Part shown: positions 49,357 through 58,600 of the stretch, one piece after another
How positions within the stretch are numbered: position 1 is the first letter of the stretch
How the letters are laid out: every line of letters begins with the position of its first letter
DNA from: Pythium myriotylum
Taxonomy: Eukaryota; Oomycota; Peronosporomycetes; Pythiales; Pythiaceae
NCBI GenBank assembly: GCA_023091665.1
Contig: JALJCQ010000004.1
Span: forward strand, 2,914,001-2,978,000
Direction: 5' to 3'
Length of the DNA stretch: 64,000 bases
Position numbers and translations under genes: made by a program
The notes under the pieces: model-generated
Seen by the model: only the letters and a program-made list of their open reading frames with translations
The model's database searches: none
What the model was told of the DNA's origin: nothing

Positions 49357-51984
49357 TTAGATGAACAAACTCGCGCCGGGCTTGTCGCTCTTGACCGGGA
49401 ACTTGGCGCGCTGTGGGAACTTGATGGGCTGAGTGCGAGCGAGCTCGTCGAGCTCGGTCGTGTGCGCCGTCGCGTCCACGATCGAGTCGCCGCTTTTGTT
49501 GCTCTCGAATGTGAGCCCGCGCGAGCGCTCCGTGGGGCCACGCGGCGGCTGCTCGCTGTCGCGGTCGAACAAGTGGTCTTGCAGGTCCGAGTCGCTCGGC
49601 GGCTTGTCGTCAAAGAACGTCGGGTGCCCGCCGTCCTCGAGCATGGCGTCCATGGGCAGCTCCACGATCGGCGACATGCCGGCGTCCATCGTGGCTGCAG
49701 CGTCCGCGTCCGACACGCTTGTCTCGGCGTCGTACTCGTGGAGAGACGGCAGCGCGGCCTCGCGAGAGAATCCGCGTCGTCGCGTCGAGCCGACGTGGAA
49801 GCTGAAGCCGCTGCTCGTGCTCGATGTCGTGCTGCGTGAGGCCGTGGAGCTAGGTGAGCCCAGCATCGCGAACTTGTTGGTGTTGTCTTCGTCCTCGTTG
49901 TTGCGCGGGCCGCCGCTGCGGAAGAAAAACCCGCGCGAGCTTGCAATACCTCGAGAACTCCCGAGTCCTTGAGAGCTACCTAGACCCCGTGAGCTGCCGA
50001 GTCCGCTGATCTGCGAGGACGTCGTCGCGCGGTGGCTCGCACCGCCGCGGAAGAAGTTGGTGATGCGTGTGGCGAACGTGGAACGAGCACTACGGTCTGT
50101 GAAGAAGATGCTGCTCTGCTCCGAGCCCGTGTCGATGGAGCCAACCGACTTGCTGTCCATCGATTCGAGGATCTGCGTGAGCTGCGAGGCTGCGAGCGGC
50201 GCCGTCGGTCGTGCGCTCGGCTTCTGCGCCCAACACTCGAGGATCAGGTTGACGAACGCGTCCGGACAGCCTGGTGATTGCTTGATCTGTGGCCGTTGCT
50301 CGCAGAGTACCCGTTCGCGCACCTCAAAGTCGAAGCGCACGTCGCTGAAGGGCACAGCGCCATCGGAGAGGATCTCCCACAGCACCATACCGAACGAGTA
50401 CATGTCCGTGGACCGAGAGTACCGACAGTTGGTCGGGTCGCGCAGGATCTCGGGCGCGTTCCATCGCCATGTTCCAGCGAACGATGTGGCCTCGTTGAGC
50501 GTGCGCATGGTCATCGCGTTCGTGTCGTACTCACCGCCGCCGTCGACACCGCTCTCGCTCATGACAAAACCGCCTCGCGTCGATAGTCCTTCGTTGTTGC
50601 GCACGAAGTTGGAGACTTTCGAGATGCCAAAGTCTGCGAGCTTGCCCTGCCAGGTGTCAGTGACCAGGATGTTCGAGGCCTTGAGGTCGCGGTGGATGTA
50701 CGTCGGGTTACGTGCGTGCAGGTACGTGAGCCCCTTGGCGACATCGAGCGCAAGCGAGATCTTGCGCTTCCATGCGAGCGGCACGTGCTTCTTGAGCACG
50801 TCCTTGAGACTGCCGCGCTGGCAGTACTCGGTGAGAATACCTAGCTTGCCTTCGAAGTGGCCCGCTCGGATAAAGAGCGTGATGTTAGGATGTCGCAGCC
50901 GCGCGCAGATCGAGGCCTCGGCGAGGAACGCAGCCTCCGAGTTCTGGATAATGGTCTGGTAGAGCTCGTGGTTCTCGCCAGCATTCGGGAGCTTGATGAG
51001 CTTCATGGCGACGTCGATGCCGAGCCAGCGAGCTTTGTACACGGCACCTGCCGCTCCTTCGGCGAGGAAGACCATGTCGCTGAGTCCGTCGAGCTCTTCG
51101 AGCGCCACGTTGTCGGGGTCCATGGACTGGATGAGGTCGTCGGTGACGGACGTGTGCGTGGCGCCGCCCGTGCGGCTGCGTGAGCGCTTGTCCTGCATCA
51201 TGAGGTCGATCGTCGCCGGCGAGCCGTAGTTGTAGGCGTTGAGCGTTGGCGTGAGCAACACCATGCTGAACGAGGCGTTCTGCACGACAGGCGGGACGGA
51301 GGAGCCGACCCAGATGACCACGGCGTGCGGCAGCAGCAAGATGGTGATCACGACCAGGTACACGAGCAGCTTGGACTCCTCGACCACGCGGCGCTCTTGG
51401 GTTTTCTTCGACAGCATGCCGGACTTCCACATGTACATGTACGCGGCGACGCCAAAGACAACAGTCGTCGAGCCGATAAGGATGCCTGTGAGTCCGAACT
51501 CGAGCGCGATCCAGTGCTCGGGCATGCGGTCGCGCTGCAGCGCCCGCGCCCAGAGCATGCCGTAGACGCCTGCGATGAGCCACGCAAACTGCCAGTTGAG
51601 CCGCACAAAGAACTTGGGGTTGCCCTGGCGCAGTGCAAAGAACGCGAGGATGGGTGGCCAGAGCAGCGTGGCCGCAAAGCTCATGTGGAACATGGCGACG
51701 AGTGTGACCCCCGCGAGCGAGCGCGCGAGCTTCTCGTGGCCGCCCTGCCCGAGCAGCGCGATGTGGTGGACCACGCCGATAGCTGCAAAGAGCCAATCCG
51801 AGAAGACGACCGAGAGGAAAAGCGCGTGGCGCGCCACGCCGCGGCGCTTGAAACGGCGGAAATTGCGACTGAGCGCCGGCAGCACGAGCGCCGTGGCCAC
51901 GAACGCGAGCAGCAGCTCGACGAGCTGCACGACCACGAAGCCGTCGGTGCCGCCCTCGTGCTCGGGCGCGACCGGCGCGTCCAT
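49357..51984 (-). CDS. Seven-transmembrane receptor fused to TKL kinase (GPCR-TKL)
   Basis: 875 residues, intronless, start at MDAPVAPEHEGG. Seven hydrophobic helices fill the first 270 residues, from FVVVQLVELLLAFVATALVL to FSMVLLTPTLNAYNYG. A TKL-type kinase follows: LAEGAAGAVYKARW, VAMKLIKLP, YIHRDLKASNILV, LADFGISKV, a long Ser/Thr-rich activation loop, WRWNAPEILRD and MYSFGMVLWEILSDG. The C-terminal 280 residues are low-complexity Ser-rich (GLGSSRGLGSSQG) and probably phosphorylated or scaffolding. Receptor-kinase fusions of this kind are an oomycete speciality (GPCR-bigrams) and would couple sensing of an outside signal directly to phosphorylation at the plasma membrane. Confidence 0.88.
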   Translation of the reverse strand: MDAPVAPEHEGGTDGFVVVQLVELLLAFVATALVLPALSRNFRRFKRRGVARHALFLSVVFSDWLFAAIGVVHHIALLGQGGHEKLARSLAGVTLVAMFHMSFAATLLWPPILAFFALRQGNPKFFVRLNWQFAWLIAGVYGMLWARALQRDRMPEHWIALEFGLTGILIGSTTVVFGVAAYMYMWKSGMLSKKTQERRVVEESKLLVYLVVITILLLPHAVVIWVGSSVPPVVQNASFSMVLLTPTLNAYNYGSPATIDLMMQDKRSRSRTGGATHTSVTDDLIQSMDPDNVALEELDGLSDMVFLAEGAAGAVYKARWLGIDVAMKLIKLPNAGENHELYQTIIQNSEAAFLAEASICARLRHPNITLFIRAGHFEGKLGILTEYCQRGSLKDVLKKHVPLAWKRKISLALDVAKGLTYLHARNPTYIHRDLKASNILVTDTWQGKLADFGISKVSNFVRNNEGLSTRGGFVMSESGVDGGGEYDTNAMTMRTLNEATSFAGTWRWNAPEILRDPTNCRYSRSTDMYSFGMVLWEILSDGAVPFSDVRFDFEVRERVLCEQRPQIKQSPGCPDAFVNLILECWAQKPSARPTAPLAASQLTQILESMDSKSVGSIDTGSEQSSIFFTDRSARSTFATRITNFFRGGASHRATTSSQISGLGSSRGLGSSQGLGSSRGIASSRGFFFRSGGPRNNEDEDNTNKFAMLGSPSSTASRSTTSSTSSGFSFHVGSTRRRGFSREAALPSLHEYDAETSVSDADAAATMDAGMSPIVELPMDAMLEDGGHPTFFDDKPPSDSDLQDHLFDRDSEQPPRGPTERSRGLTFESNKSGDSIVDATAHTTELDELARTQPIKFPQRAKFPVKSDKPGASLFI

Positions 51985-52136
51985 GGCGAGACGAAAGAGG
52001 CGATAGAGAGAGAAAGAGATCTCGAGAGAGTGGACCAACTGGCCTTTACCTTCCTGACCAGCTCACCATGTAAGGTAGTCAGAAACAGAATCAGCCACAG
52101 AAGTACGGAGCAGACTCAGATTCTCTCCTACAATGT

Positions 52137-52220
52137 CCCACATTGCCATGTGGGCCACTAATCCCACATGATCTTGTGGGTGGCGTGACCCACATGACCA
52201 TGTGGGTCACGCGACCCACA
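52137..52220. repeat. 26-bp tandem array of CCCACAT hairpins in a divergent promoter
   Basis: Three 18-bp inverted repeats, CCCACATTGCCATGTGGG (52,137), CCCACATGATCTTGTGGG (52,163) and CCCACATGACCATGTGGG (52,189), recur exactly every 26 bp. A half-site CCCACA follows at 52,215, again 26 bp on. Stems are 7 bp and loops 4 nt. The array lies between the divergent GPCR-TKL and FAD-monooxygenase genes. Confidence 0.85.
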
Positions 52221-52293
52221 ATTTCCTCGTGAGCTGTTGAAGAGATACGCTCCCCCGACGAATGACACGGAAGTTCGGCGAGTGGTGGCGACG

Positions 52294-54561
52294 ATGCTGC
52301 GCCGAGCGACGGCCGCCGGCGCTGCGCAGCGCGTGCGCCGCCTGCACATAAACGCGGCGAGAGGCGCGCGCGTGCTTGTGGTGGGCGGTGGGCCCGTGGG
52401 GCTCGCCATGGGCTTCTTGCTCGACCGCGTCTTCGGCGTCTCGACGCGCGTCGTGGACCGCCAGGCGCAGCCCACGACCCACCCGCAGGCGCATTTCCTG
52501 AATCTGAGGACCATGGAGGTGCTGCAGAGCGTGATGCCGGCGTTCCACGACCGCCTGCTCGAGCACGCGGCGCCCAGCGAGCTGGTGAGGAAGAATTGCG
52601 TCAAGAAGAAGAAGAGGAGACTACTGGAACGCTGACGTGTGGATGAGATGGCAGTGGCGCGACTATATCTACACGACGGGCATCGGCAAGGCCCGCGAGT
52701 TTGCACGCATTGACCAGTTTGGGGATTGTGAGTGTCGTGGAGACGGTGGGGGAATGGCGAGGGCTCTGATGGCATGCGTGGGTTGGTTCTGAAAGGCATT
52801 CCGCGTCCACTCAAATCCAAGCAGGAGCTGCTGGACGCGCTCAGCGGGCTCTCGCCGACGCAGTTCCTGCACTTTCCACAGAATCGGTTCGAGAACATGC
52901 TGTCAGCGTTCGTTGAGGAGAAGGGATTGCGTGTGGAGCGAGAGGTCGAGCTCGTAGACTTGCAGCGGGACGGAAACGGGAAGCGTTCGCACGTGAAACT
53001 CCGCCATTTACGGTCCCAACGAGTGGAAGAAGCGTCGTTCGACTATGTTATCGGCGCCGATGGCGCCCACTCGCTCGTGCGGCAGCTCAGTGGTATCGAC
53101 ATGGTGGGCACGAGGAATCTGCAGAGTATCGTCAACGTCCATTTTACGAGCAAGACGCTTTCGCGTGCTGCACGCGAAAACCCGGCCATGCTCTCTTTTG
53201 TGGTGCGTTTCTCGTCTACCGTGGGTGGTTTCTGAAGTGGCTTGTTCAGTGATAGCGTGTCGTCAATGTAGTTCAACGAACACGTGATCGCCGTGCTCAT
53301 CGCCCACGACCTGAACAACGGCGAGTGGGTCGCGCAGATCCCCTTCTTCCCGCCACAAGAGTCGATCGAGCAGGATTTCTCTGTCGACCAGTGCAAGGCT
53401 ATCGTCAAGCACTTGCTGTCAGACAAAAGCTCGATTTCCGAGGATGATGTTTCGATTCTCTCCGTCGGTCAATGGCAGATGAGCGCGCGTGTAGCCAAGC
53501 AATACGATGTGGACAATCGAATCTTCCTCGTTGGCGACGCCGCCCATCAGTTCCCACCGGCTGGAGGATTTGGCATGAACACCGGTATCCAGGATGCGCA
53601 CAATCTCGCGTGGAAGCTTGCATGGTCAATCCAAGCAGAGGAGAGTGGCAAGCTCCCCGTTGACGCCGGTACTCTCTTGCGCTCCTATGAGCGCGAACGA
53701 CAACTCACCGCCAAGCTCAATACGCAACTTAGCTTGCGCAACTTTGAGCGAACCATGAAGATTCCCAGTGCTTTGAATGTGTCCCACAACAACGCCAAGA
53801 TCCTCGCATCCATCGTCAACTCGGCGCCAGTCAAGTACCTGCCGCTCGTTCTACAGCGTGACACTATCCAGGGCATCATGGCGCTCGGCAAGAAGCCATT
53901 GTCACTGCTGGATACTAAGAACAGCGCCTTGGGCGAGCGGATGCGACGCCACGTGCAAGATATCGTCGCCAAGCGGTCGAGCCTCGGCATGCTCTTCTAC
54001 CACTTTGACATTGGATTCTCTTACGATACTTCGACGTGGGGCAAGCGAGCACGTGAGTTGATGCAAGACTCGGCGTTGGACTTGTCGGCCGAGTTTACGA
54101 CCACGGAGAGGGCAGCAGCTGACGTGTACAAGCCCGAGTTCAGTGTTGGTGTGCGCTTTCCTCATTTGTGGTGTTCGTTAAACGACTCCACGCATCGTGT
54201 GTCGACCATTTCACTTCCAGATCTTACGCGTGAGCGTATCGGAGACCAAGCGGTCCGTTTTGTGCTAGTCGTGGATGGGAATCAAATCCCAGCTCAGGTG
54301 CTGAATCAGCTTGGAGACCTCATCTCCCGACACGTCGCGATCGTCTCGTTGTCTTCGATCCAGCAGGATCTGCCTCGACATCTGTCCTCGCCTACCATGA
54401 ACCTTGTCGTCAATCCAGACTCGCTCCCTCTCTGGAACGAATTCACCAGGTCGTACGTCGCTACGCTCGTGCGTCCGGACGGCCACATCGCCGCGCTCTT
54501 CGGCCCAAACGCCGACAACTTGACCGCCTCGGCTCTCCGCTCGGCCATGCAGTGCCATTGA
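52294..54561 (+). CDS. FAD-dependent monooxygenase, PHBH/phenol-hydroxylase family (4 exons)
   Basis: Exons 52,294-52,584, 52,655-52,727, 52,796-53,202 and 53,272-54,561 give 686 residues. The N-terminus (MLRRATAAGAAQRVRRLHI) looks like a mitochondrial presequence. Then come VLVVGGGPVGLAMG for ADP binding, FDYVIGADGAHSLVRQ (DG motif), and FLVGDAAHQFPPAGGFGMNTGIQDAHNLAWKL (GD motif). The last 150 residues (GVRFPHLWCSLNDST... HIAALFGPNADNL) match the thioredoxin-like C-terminal domain of phenol-hydroxylase-type enzymes. Aromatic-ring hydroxylation is expected, substrate unknown. Confidence 0.87.
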
Positions 54562-54632
54562 GCGGTGCTCGTGGTTAATAGACGATCATATTTTTTAAAA
54601 CTCGCCCAGTTTTACTACTAGTACAGTACGCC

Positions 54633-55922
54633 TTATGCCGACATGGCTGAAGTCGACGGCGGTCGTTCGTCTTCGGTCGACGGCTTGGCGGATAAGAACG
54701 GCTCCAACTCGATGGCGACCTCGCTGTCCTTCTTCTTGGCACTGGTCACAGCCTTGGGAGCCGCGGTGGCGTCCGCGTGGGGCTTCTCATCGTAGAACTT
54801 GATGAGCGTGGTCTTGTGCTTCTTCTTGCCTCCCTCGCCAGCCGACGGCTGCTTGGGCGGGTACATTGTGTACATGATCGTAGCTGTAGCCACCATGGCG
54901 ATGGCCACGATGCCACGCACGCCAAAGGGCTTGCCGTTGTACTGCTTCTCTAGGAGCGCCGTGATGATCATCCCCACGACGACAGCGAAACTCTTTTCCA
55001 CGTTACCACAGTACTTGATCACGAAGCCGACGATGACGCCGCCGACGGCCTGGCAGAACAACGCGAAGAACGTGCCGAAGGTCCAGCCGGCCCAGAGCCC
55101 GTCGTCCTCGGTCGCGAGAGCAGCCATCATGGTCGTGGCAGCCTGCGTCGTGGCTTCGACCGCAGCGGTCGCCGCCGTCGCCGCCGTGGCGGGCTGCGGC
55201 TTGGAGAAGAAGCCGTTGTCCGAGGTCGTGAGCGTCCAGAGCAAGATCGTGAGCTCGCCCATGATGCTCAGCTCGACGGTCACGACGTAGGCGTTGCGTT
55301 TCTGCGACTGCAGCGCACGCTGGATGATCGTCCCGGCCAGCGCTGACAGGATCGCGGCGATGAGCGCCTGGTACGCGCCCGTGAAGAAGGCCGCGTCGCT
55401 GTCACTGGGCTCTTTTGAGTGCTTAGCGACCTCTCGAGTCTTGCCCGTGGTCATGAGCACAGCAGCCGCGCAGAGGATCGTCAGCGCGACGATCTGCTGC
55501 TTGGACTGGTAGCGGCGCAGCATGAGGTAGACGAGCAGCGCGGTCCAGATGATCTTGGTCTGGTTGAGGATGTTGAACGTGACGCCGTCGAGCACGACGA
55601 CCGCGGCCTGGTTCAGGTAGTTCTGCAGCACGTAGATGAGCGCGGGCGCCGCGGTCGTCTGCAGCGCCACGTGGAGGCTCCAGTTCTTGAGCTGCGGCGC
55701 GTACTCGCCCGTGAGCAGCAGCGGCAGCAGCCCCATGAGCAGCTTCATGAGCTCGATCACGCCCACGCGCAGCCCGACGTGCCGCGCCTCGCGCGCGTAC
55801 CAGCCCATGAGCAGCGGCTGGAAGCCGATCTGCACGGAGAGCAGCGTCAGCAGCGAGAGCTTGGTGAGCACGAGCGGCGTGAAGAAGCGCCGCGCCGCCG
55901 ACGAGAGCTCGCCGAGCGTCAT
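54633..55922 (-). CDS. Nucleotide-sugar transporter, SLC35A-like
   Basis: 429 residues, start at MTLGELSSAARRFF. About ten TM helices, with the family blocks ALIYVLQNYLNQAAVVVLDGVTFNILNQTKIIWTALLVYLML in the first half and LSALAGTIIQRALQSQ, VGGVIVGFVIKYCGNVEKSFAVVVG in the second, as in CMP-sialate/UDP-galactose transporters. A low-complexity Ala/Thr linker interrupts the lumenal loop, and a charged tail ends the protein. It would import nucleotide sugars into the Golgi. Three CCAACGTTGG-like palindromes lie 58-176 bp upstream. Confidence 0.87.
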   Translation of the reverse strand: MTLGELSSAARRFFTPLVLTKLSLLTLLSVQIGFQPLLMGWYAREARHVGLRVGVIELMKLLMGLLPLLLTGEYAPQLKNWSLHVALQTTAAPALIYVLQNYLNQAAVVVLDGVTFNILNQTKIIWTALLVYLMLRRYQSKQQIVALTILCAAAVLMTTGKTREVAKHSKEPSDSDAAFFTGAYQALIAAILSALAGTIIQRALQSQKRNAYVVTVELSIMGELTILLWTLTTSDNGFFSKPQPATAATAATAAVEATTQAATTMMAALATEDDGLWAGWTFGTFFALFCQAVGGVIVGFVIKYCGNVEKSFAVVVGMIITALLEKQYNGKPFGVRGIVAIAMVATATIMYTMYPPKQPSAGEGGKKKHKTTLIKFYDEKPHADATAAPKAVTSAKKKDSEVAIELEPFLSAKPSTEDERPPSTSAMSA

Positions 55923-55979
55923 GGTGGGAGCTGGCGAGGAGCTACGTTGGCGTGGGCCACGTGACGTTTGGTGCCAACG

Positions 55980-56098
55980 CCAACGTTGGAAAGGAGTAGA
56001 ATGGAGAGAGCGACGGGGGGAGACGCCAATGTTGGTGCCGTACCGTAGTTCCAACGGGAAGGTCGGCAGGGCCAGATGGATGCACACGCCAACGTTGG
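55980..56098 (-). promoter_or_regulatory. Three CCAACGTTGG-type palindromes upstream of the sugar transporter
   Basis: CCAACGTTGG at 55,980-55,989 and 56,089-56,098, and the one-base variant CCAATGTTGG at 56,026-56,035. Identical palindromes precede the Crinkler gene and occur near 40.3 and 40.6 kb. Likely binding sites for a dimeric regulator. Confidence 0.5.
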
Positions 56099-56110
56099 AT
56101 GCTTGGGTTG

Positions 56111-56262
56111 TTAGCAGGTGACAAAAGGTGAATACCAGGGGAAAACGGACGTGCCCAATTTCTCATCGGAGGAAAGTTCAGTGGAAAACGATGCATCGCC
56201 GCATTTTGGGCAGTAATCACCTGGTAAAACCACGCTTTTTGACCAAAGTCCACTGACAAAAA
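56111..56262. repeat. Diverged repeat, copy A
   Basis: Shares ordered blocks with 57,220-57,375: GACAAAA-GTGAATAC, GTTCAGTG, GTAATCACCTG, AACCAC and TTTTGACCA. On the minus strand both copies encode a WSKxVVxxGDY-like stretch, so they may be remnants of a coding repeat. Confidence 0.5.
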
Positions 56263-57219
56263 GTCGGTGTTCGTAGTGCCTCCGAGGCTCGGCCTTGTCC
56301 TCGACATCACCATCGGTACCAGCGAGTTGGTCCATGCGGCAGCTCAAGCAAAGCAATCGTTCTCGCGCTCGCGGTCGCTCAAGTACGAAATCGACGTATT
56401 CTGGGAGGCGCCCAGTGTTCTCTTGGAATATGTGAAAACGTGTCTTAATCGAACGCACCAAAGAAGAGAAGAATGTCCGGGTTCGTCCTGAGCTCGTATC
56501 GCTCTATCATCCCATCCGCTTCAAAAGTTGACATCTGCAAGAATTCACACACCTTTGTTGTTTCGTGTGTGGCAAGCCAACACATGGAACACGAATTGTC
56601 GTTGAGTTCACTAATTGCAACCCAGTACTGTAGACTGACAGTCTCTCCCATCACTTCCCCGAGAAACGAGATGACTCATTCGTTCATATGTTCAGACTCG
56701 CTTGTAGTGTTACGAGCTACAATACTTGACTTAGAAAGATTGCCATGGTACAATCTGTGCAATCTTTCAACCACAATTTTTCTGGACCTGTCGTAACACC
56801 ACCCGCGACTCCTGGGAGCCCTATGAACGTTCTCCGGGTGAGATATCCCCAAACTATGCCGATATACCAAACTTCTACAGCTGCCTGCTCTCCTCATACT
56901 CAACACTCATATCAGCTTGTATTTCGCCTCGAACCACTCACCATCCATGGTACAGCATTAATTGTACTCACAGCAATCAGTAGCGCTCTTTGCATCGAAT
57001 CTTGCCGAAGAAAGCAATCAACAACACGTTCACGTTCGCATCGCGTACAATCTTCACGAGAGAGAAGCACGGCTCCTTCGCCGTACTCCAGCCCGCTGAG
57101 ATGTGCTGCTCATCGTCGCCTCAATACCCATCCTTTTCCCCTGCAATTACTTTGATCTCGCGGGATTAATTGAGGTGACGAATTCCATTTAGGCACCTCC
57201 AGTTTCTGACCGAATAGGA
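56263..57219. other. Gene-poor intergenic DNA
   Basis: About 950 bp with no coding frame I can support on either strand, between two copies of a diverged repeat. It is less GC-rich than neighbouring genes and probably a decayed insertion or spacer. Confidence 0.45.
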
Positions 57220-57375
57220 CAAAATGTGAATACGGGAAACACGACCTCTACGAGTCGACGCCTCCCACCAAGAGGTTCAGTGCAACGCAATCGTCCGGAT
57301 TAAACCCCTTTCACCGTCCACATTAGCGTCCACATTCGACCGTAATCACCTGATACAACCACCCATTTTGACCAG
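57220..57375. repeat. Diverged repeat, copy B
   Basis: Partner of 56,111-56,262 in the same orientation. See that entry for the shared blocks. Confidence 0.5.
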
Positions 57376-57541
57376 ACCCCAAGTGAGCTGACCATGCTCC
57401 TGAGCTCCTCACGAGCTCATGCAATGGACGCCATCCTTCTACAGGCTTCTCCATAGCTTCTTCCCTGCGATATGCTACATCTTGTTCTCCGCTCGTTACA
57501 TAATTCCTCTTCATTTCGTTACCACAGCGAACGACACGGAC

Positions 57542-58339
57542 TCATACACTTTCGACAGCCGTCGGATTTGCGTTTGGTGGACTGCTTGACGCAGCAAGAC
57601 TCCGCGGCTCAGCCTTGCTCTCGTTGGCGTCCTCGTCTTCCTGCAGCTCGAGCACGACGTCCTTGGCGTCGTCTGTCTCATGCTCGCTCGCGGTTGAGGC
57701 TCTTCGAGGCGACGCCGTCGTCGCGTCGTCTTCCTGCGCATCGAGCGCTGCCTCCTCGGCGTCTTGGTCTCGGCGGTCAGTGTCGAGCAGCTCCTGGTCA
57801 CGTGCGGTCTCACGTGGCGCCGCGAGCCCCACGAGCCGCGCGACCGACGGCGAGTTGGCGAGCGCGTGGTGGCGATTGCTGTTGGCGATCTTGTAGGGCC
57901 GGCCGCACATGCGGTCCCAGAGCAAGATGAGCCAGAAGATAACCGTGAAGATGCAGAAGACCGTGAAGCGCGCCGACATGAACTCTTCGACCTCGTCGCC
58001 CGTGAGGCACTCGCAGCGCTCCGAGAAGATGGTCGTCATGCACTCGTTGCGGAACTGGCAGCAGCAGGGCTGGAAGGTCGTGATGAGGTCGCCGCAGTAG
58101 ACGCCCGCCGAGCCGTTGCCCACGGCCTGCGAGCAGTTGCCCGTGCCGCGGCAGAGCGCGCAGCCCTGCGCGATGGGCGTCGGGTACGGGAAGTGGCTCT
58201 GGTGGTGGTGGTGCGTCGGCATCTGCGCGCGCGCCGTCGCGAGCTGCGCGACGAGCAGCACTGCGAGCAGCAGCCGCCGCGTGGCCGCCGCCGTCTCGCT
58301 GCTGCGTGGAGTCGGGGGTCCTCGTCGGGCTTGTCGCAT
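57542..58339 (-). CDS. Type I membrane protein with Cys-rich ectodomain
   Basis: 265 residues. The start MRQARRGPPTPRSS leads into a signal sequence (RLLLAVLLVAQLATARA). A His-rich linker (THHHHQSHF) precedes a Cys-rich domain GCALCRGTGNCSQAVGN...GVYCGDL...PCCCQFRNECM...RCECLTG. A TM helix follows (FTVFCIFTVIFWLILLW). The cytosolic tail is long, acidic and Ser/Ala-rich. The cysteine spacing (CxxC-x5-C, single C, CCC, C, CxC) is the same as in the GPI-type protein at 4,875-5,243. Likely a surface protein. Role unknown. Confidence 0.82.
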   Translation of the reverse strand: MRQARRGPPTPRSSETAAATRRLLLAVLLVAQLATARAQMPTHHHHQSHFPYPTPIAQGCALCRGTGNCSQAVGNGSAGVYCGDLITTFQPCCCQFRNECMTTIFSERCECLTGDEVEEFMSARFTVFCIFTVIFWLILLWDRMCGRPYKIANSNRHHALANSPSVARLVGLAAPRETARDQELLDTDRRDQDAEEAALDAQEDDATTASPRRASTASEHETDDAKDVVLELQEDEDANESKAEPRSLAASSSPPNANPTAVESV

Positions 58340-58600
58340 CAAGTCGCTCTCAGCAGCAGCACGACATGCATCAAGTTGGTCCGGAAAGCAAGCGGGGGAG
58401 CTTCTGTTTGGGTGGCATAGAGTGCGCCGCGTGGAAGATGGTGGCAGACTTGGTGTGGTGCATTGGGACATGGCTACATTTCGCGTCATGATTGACGAGA
58501 ATTGACATTGACGAGAAGATCACTGAGATGCTGACAAGGGATGGAATGTGTCGTCGGGTGGGCATGGGGAATATGCAGAGCGTGGGAGCTGCGTGTGTAT

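Noticed and set aside
50885..51796. 303-codon minus-strand Arg/His-rich frame inside the GPCR-kinase
   Set aside because: Out-of-frame shadow of the receptor gene.
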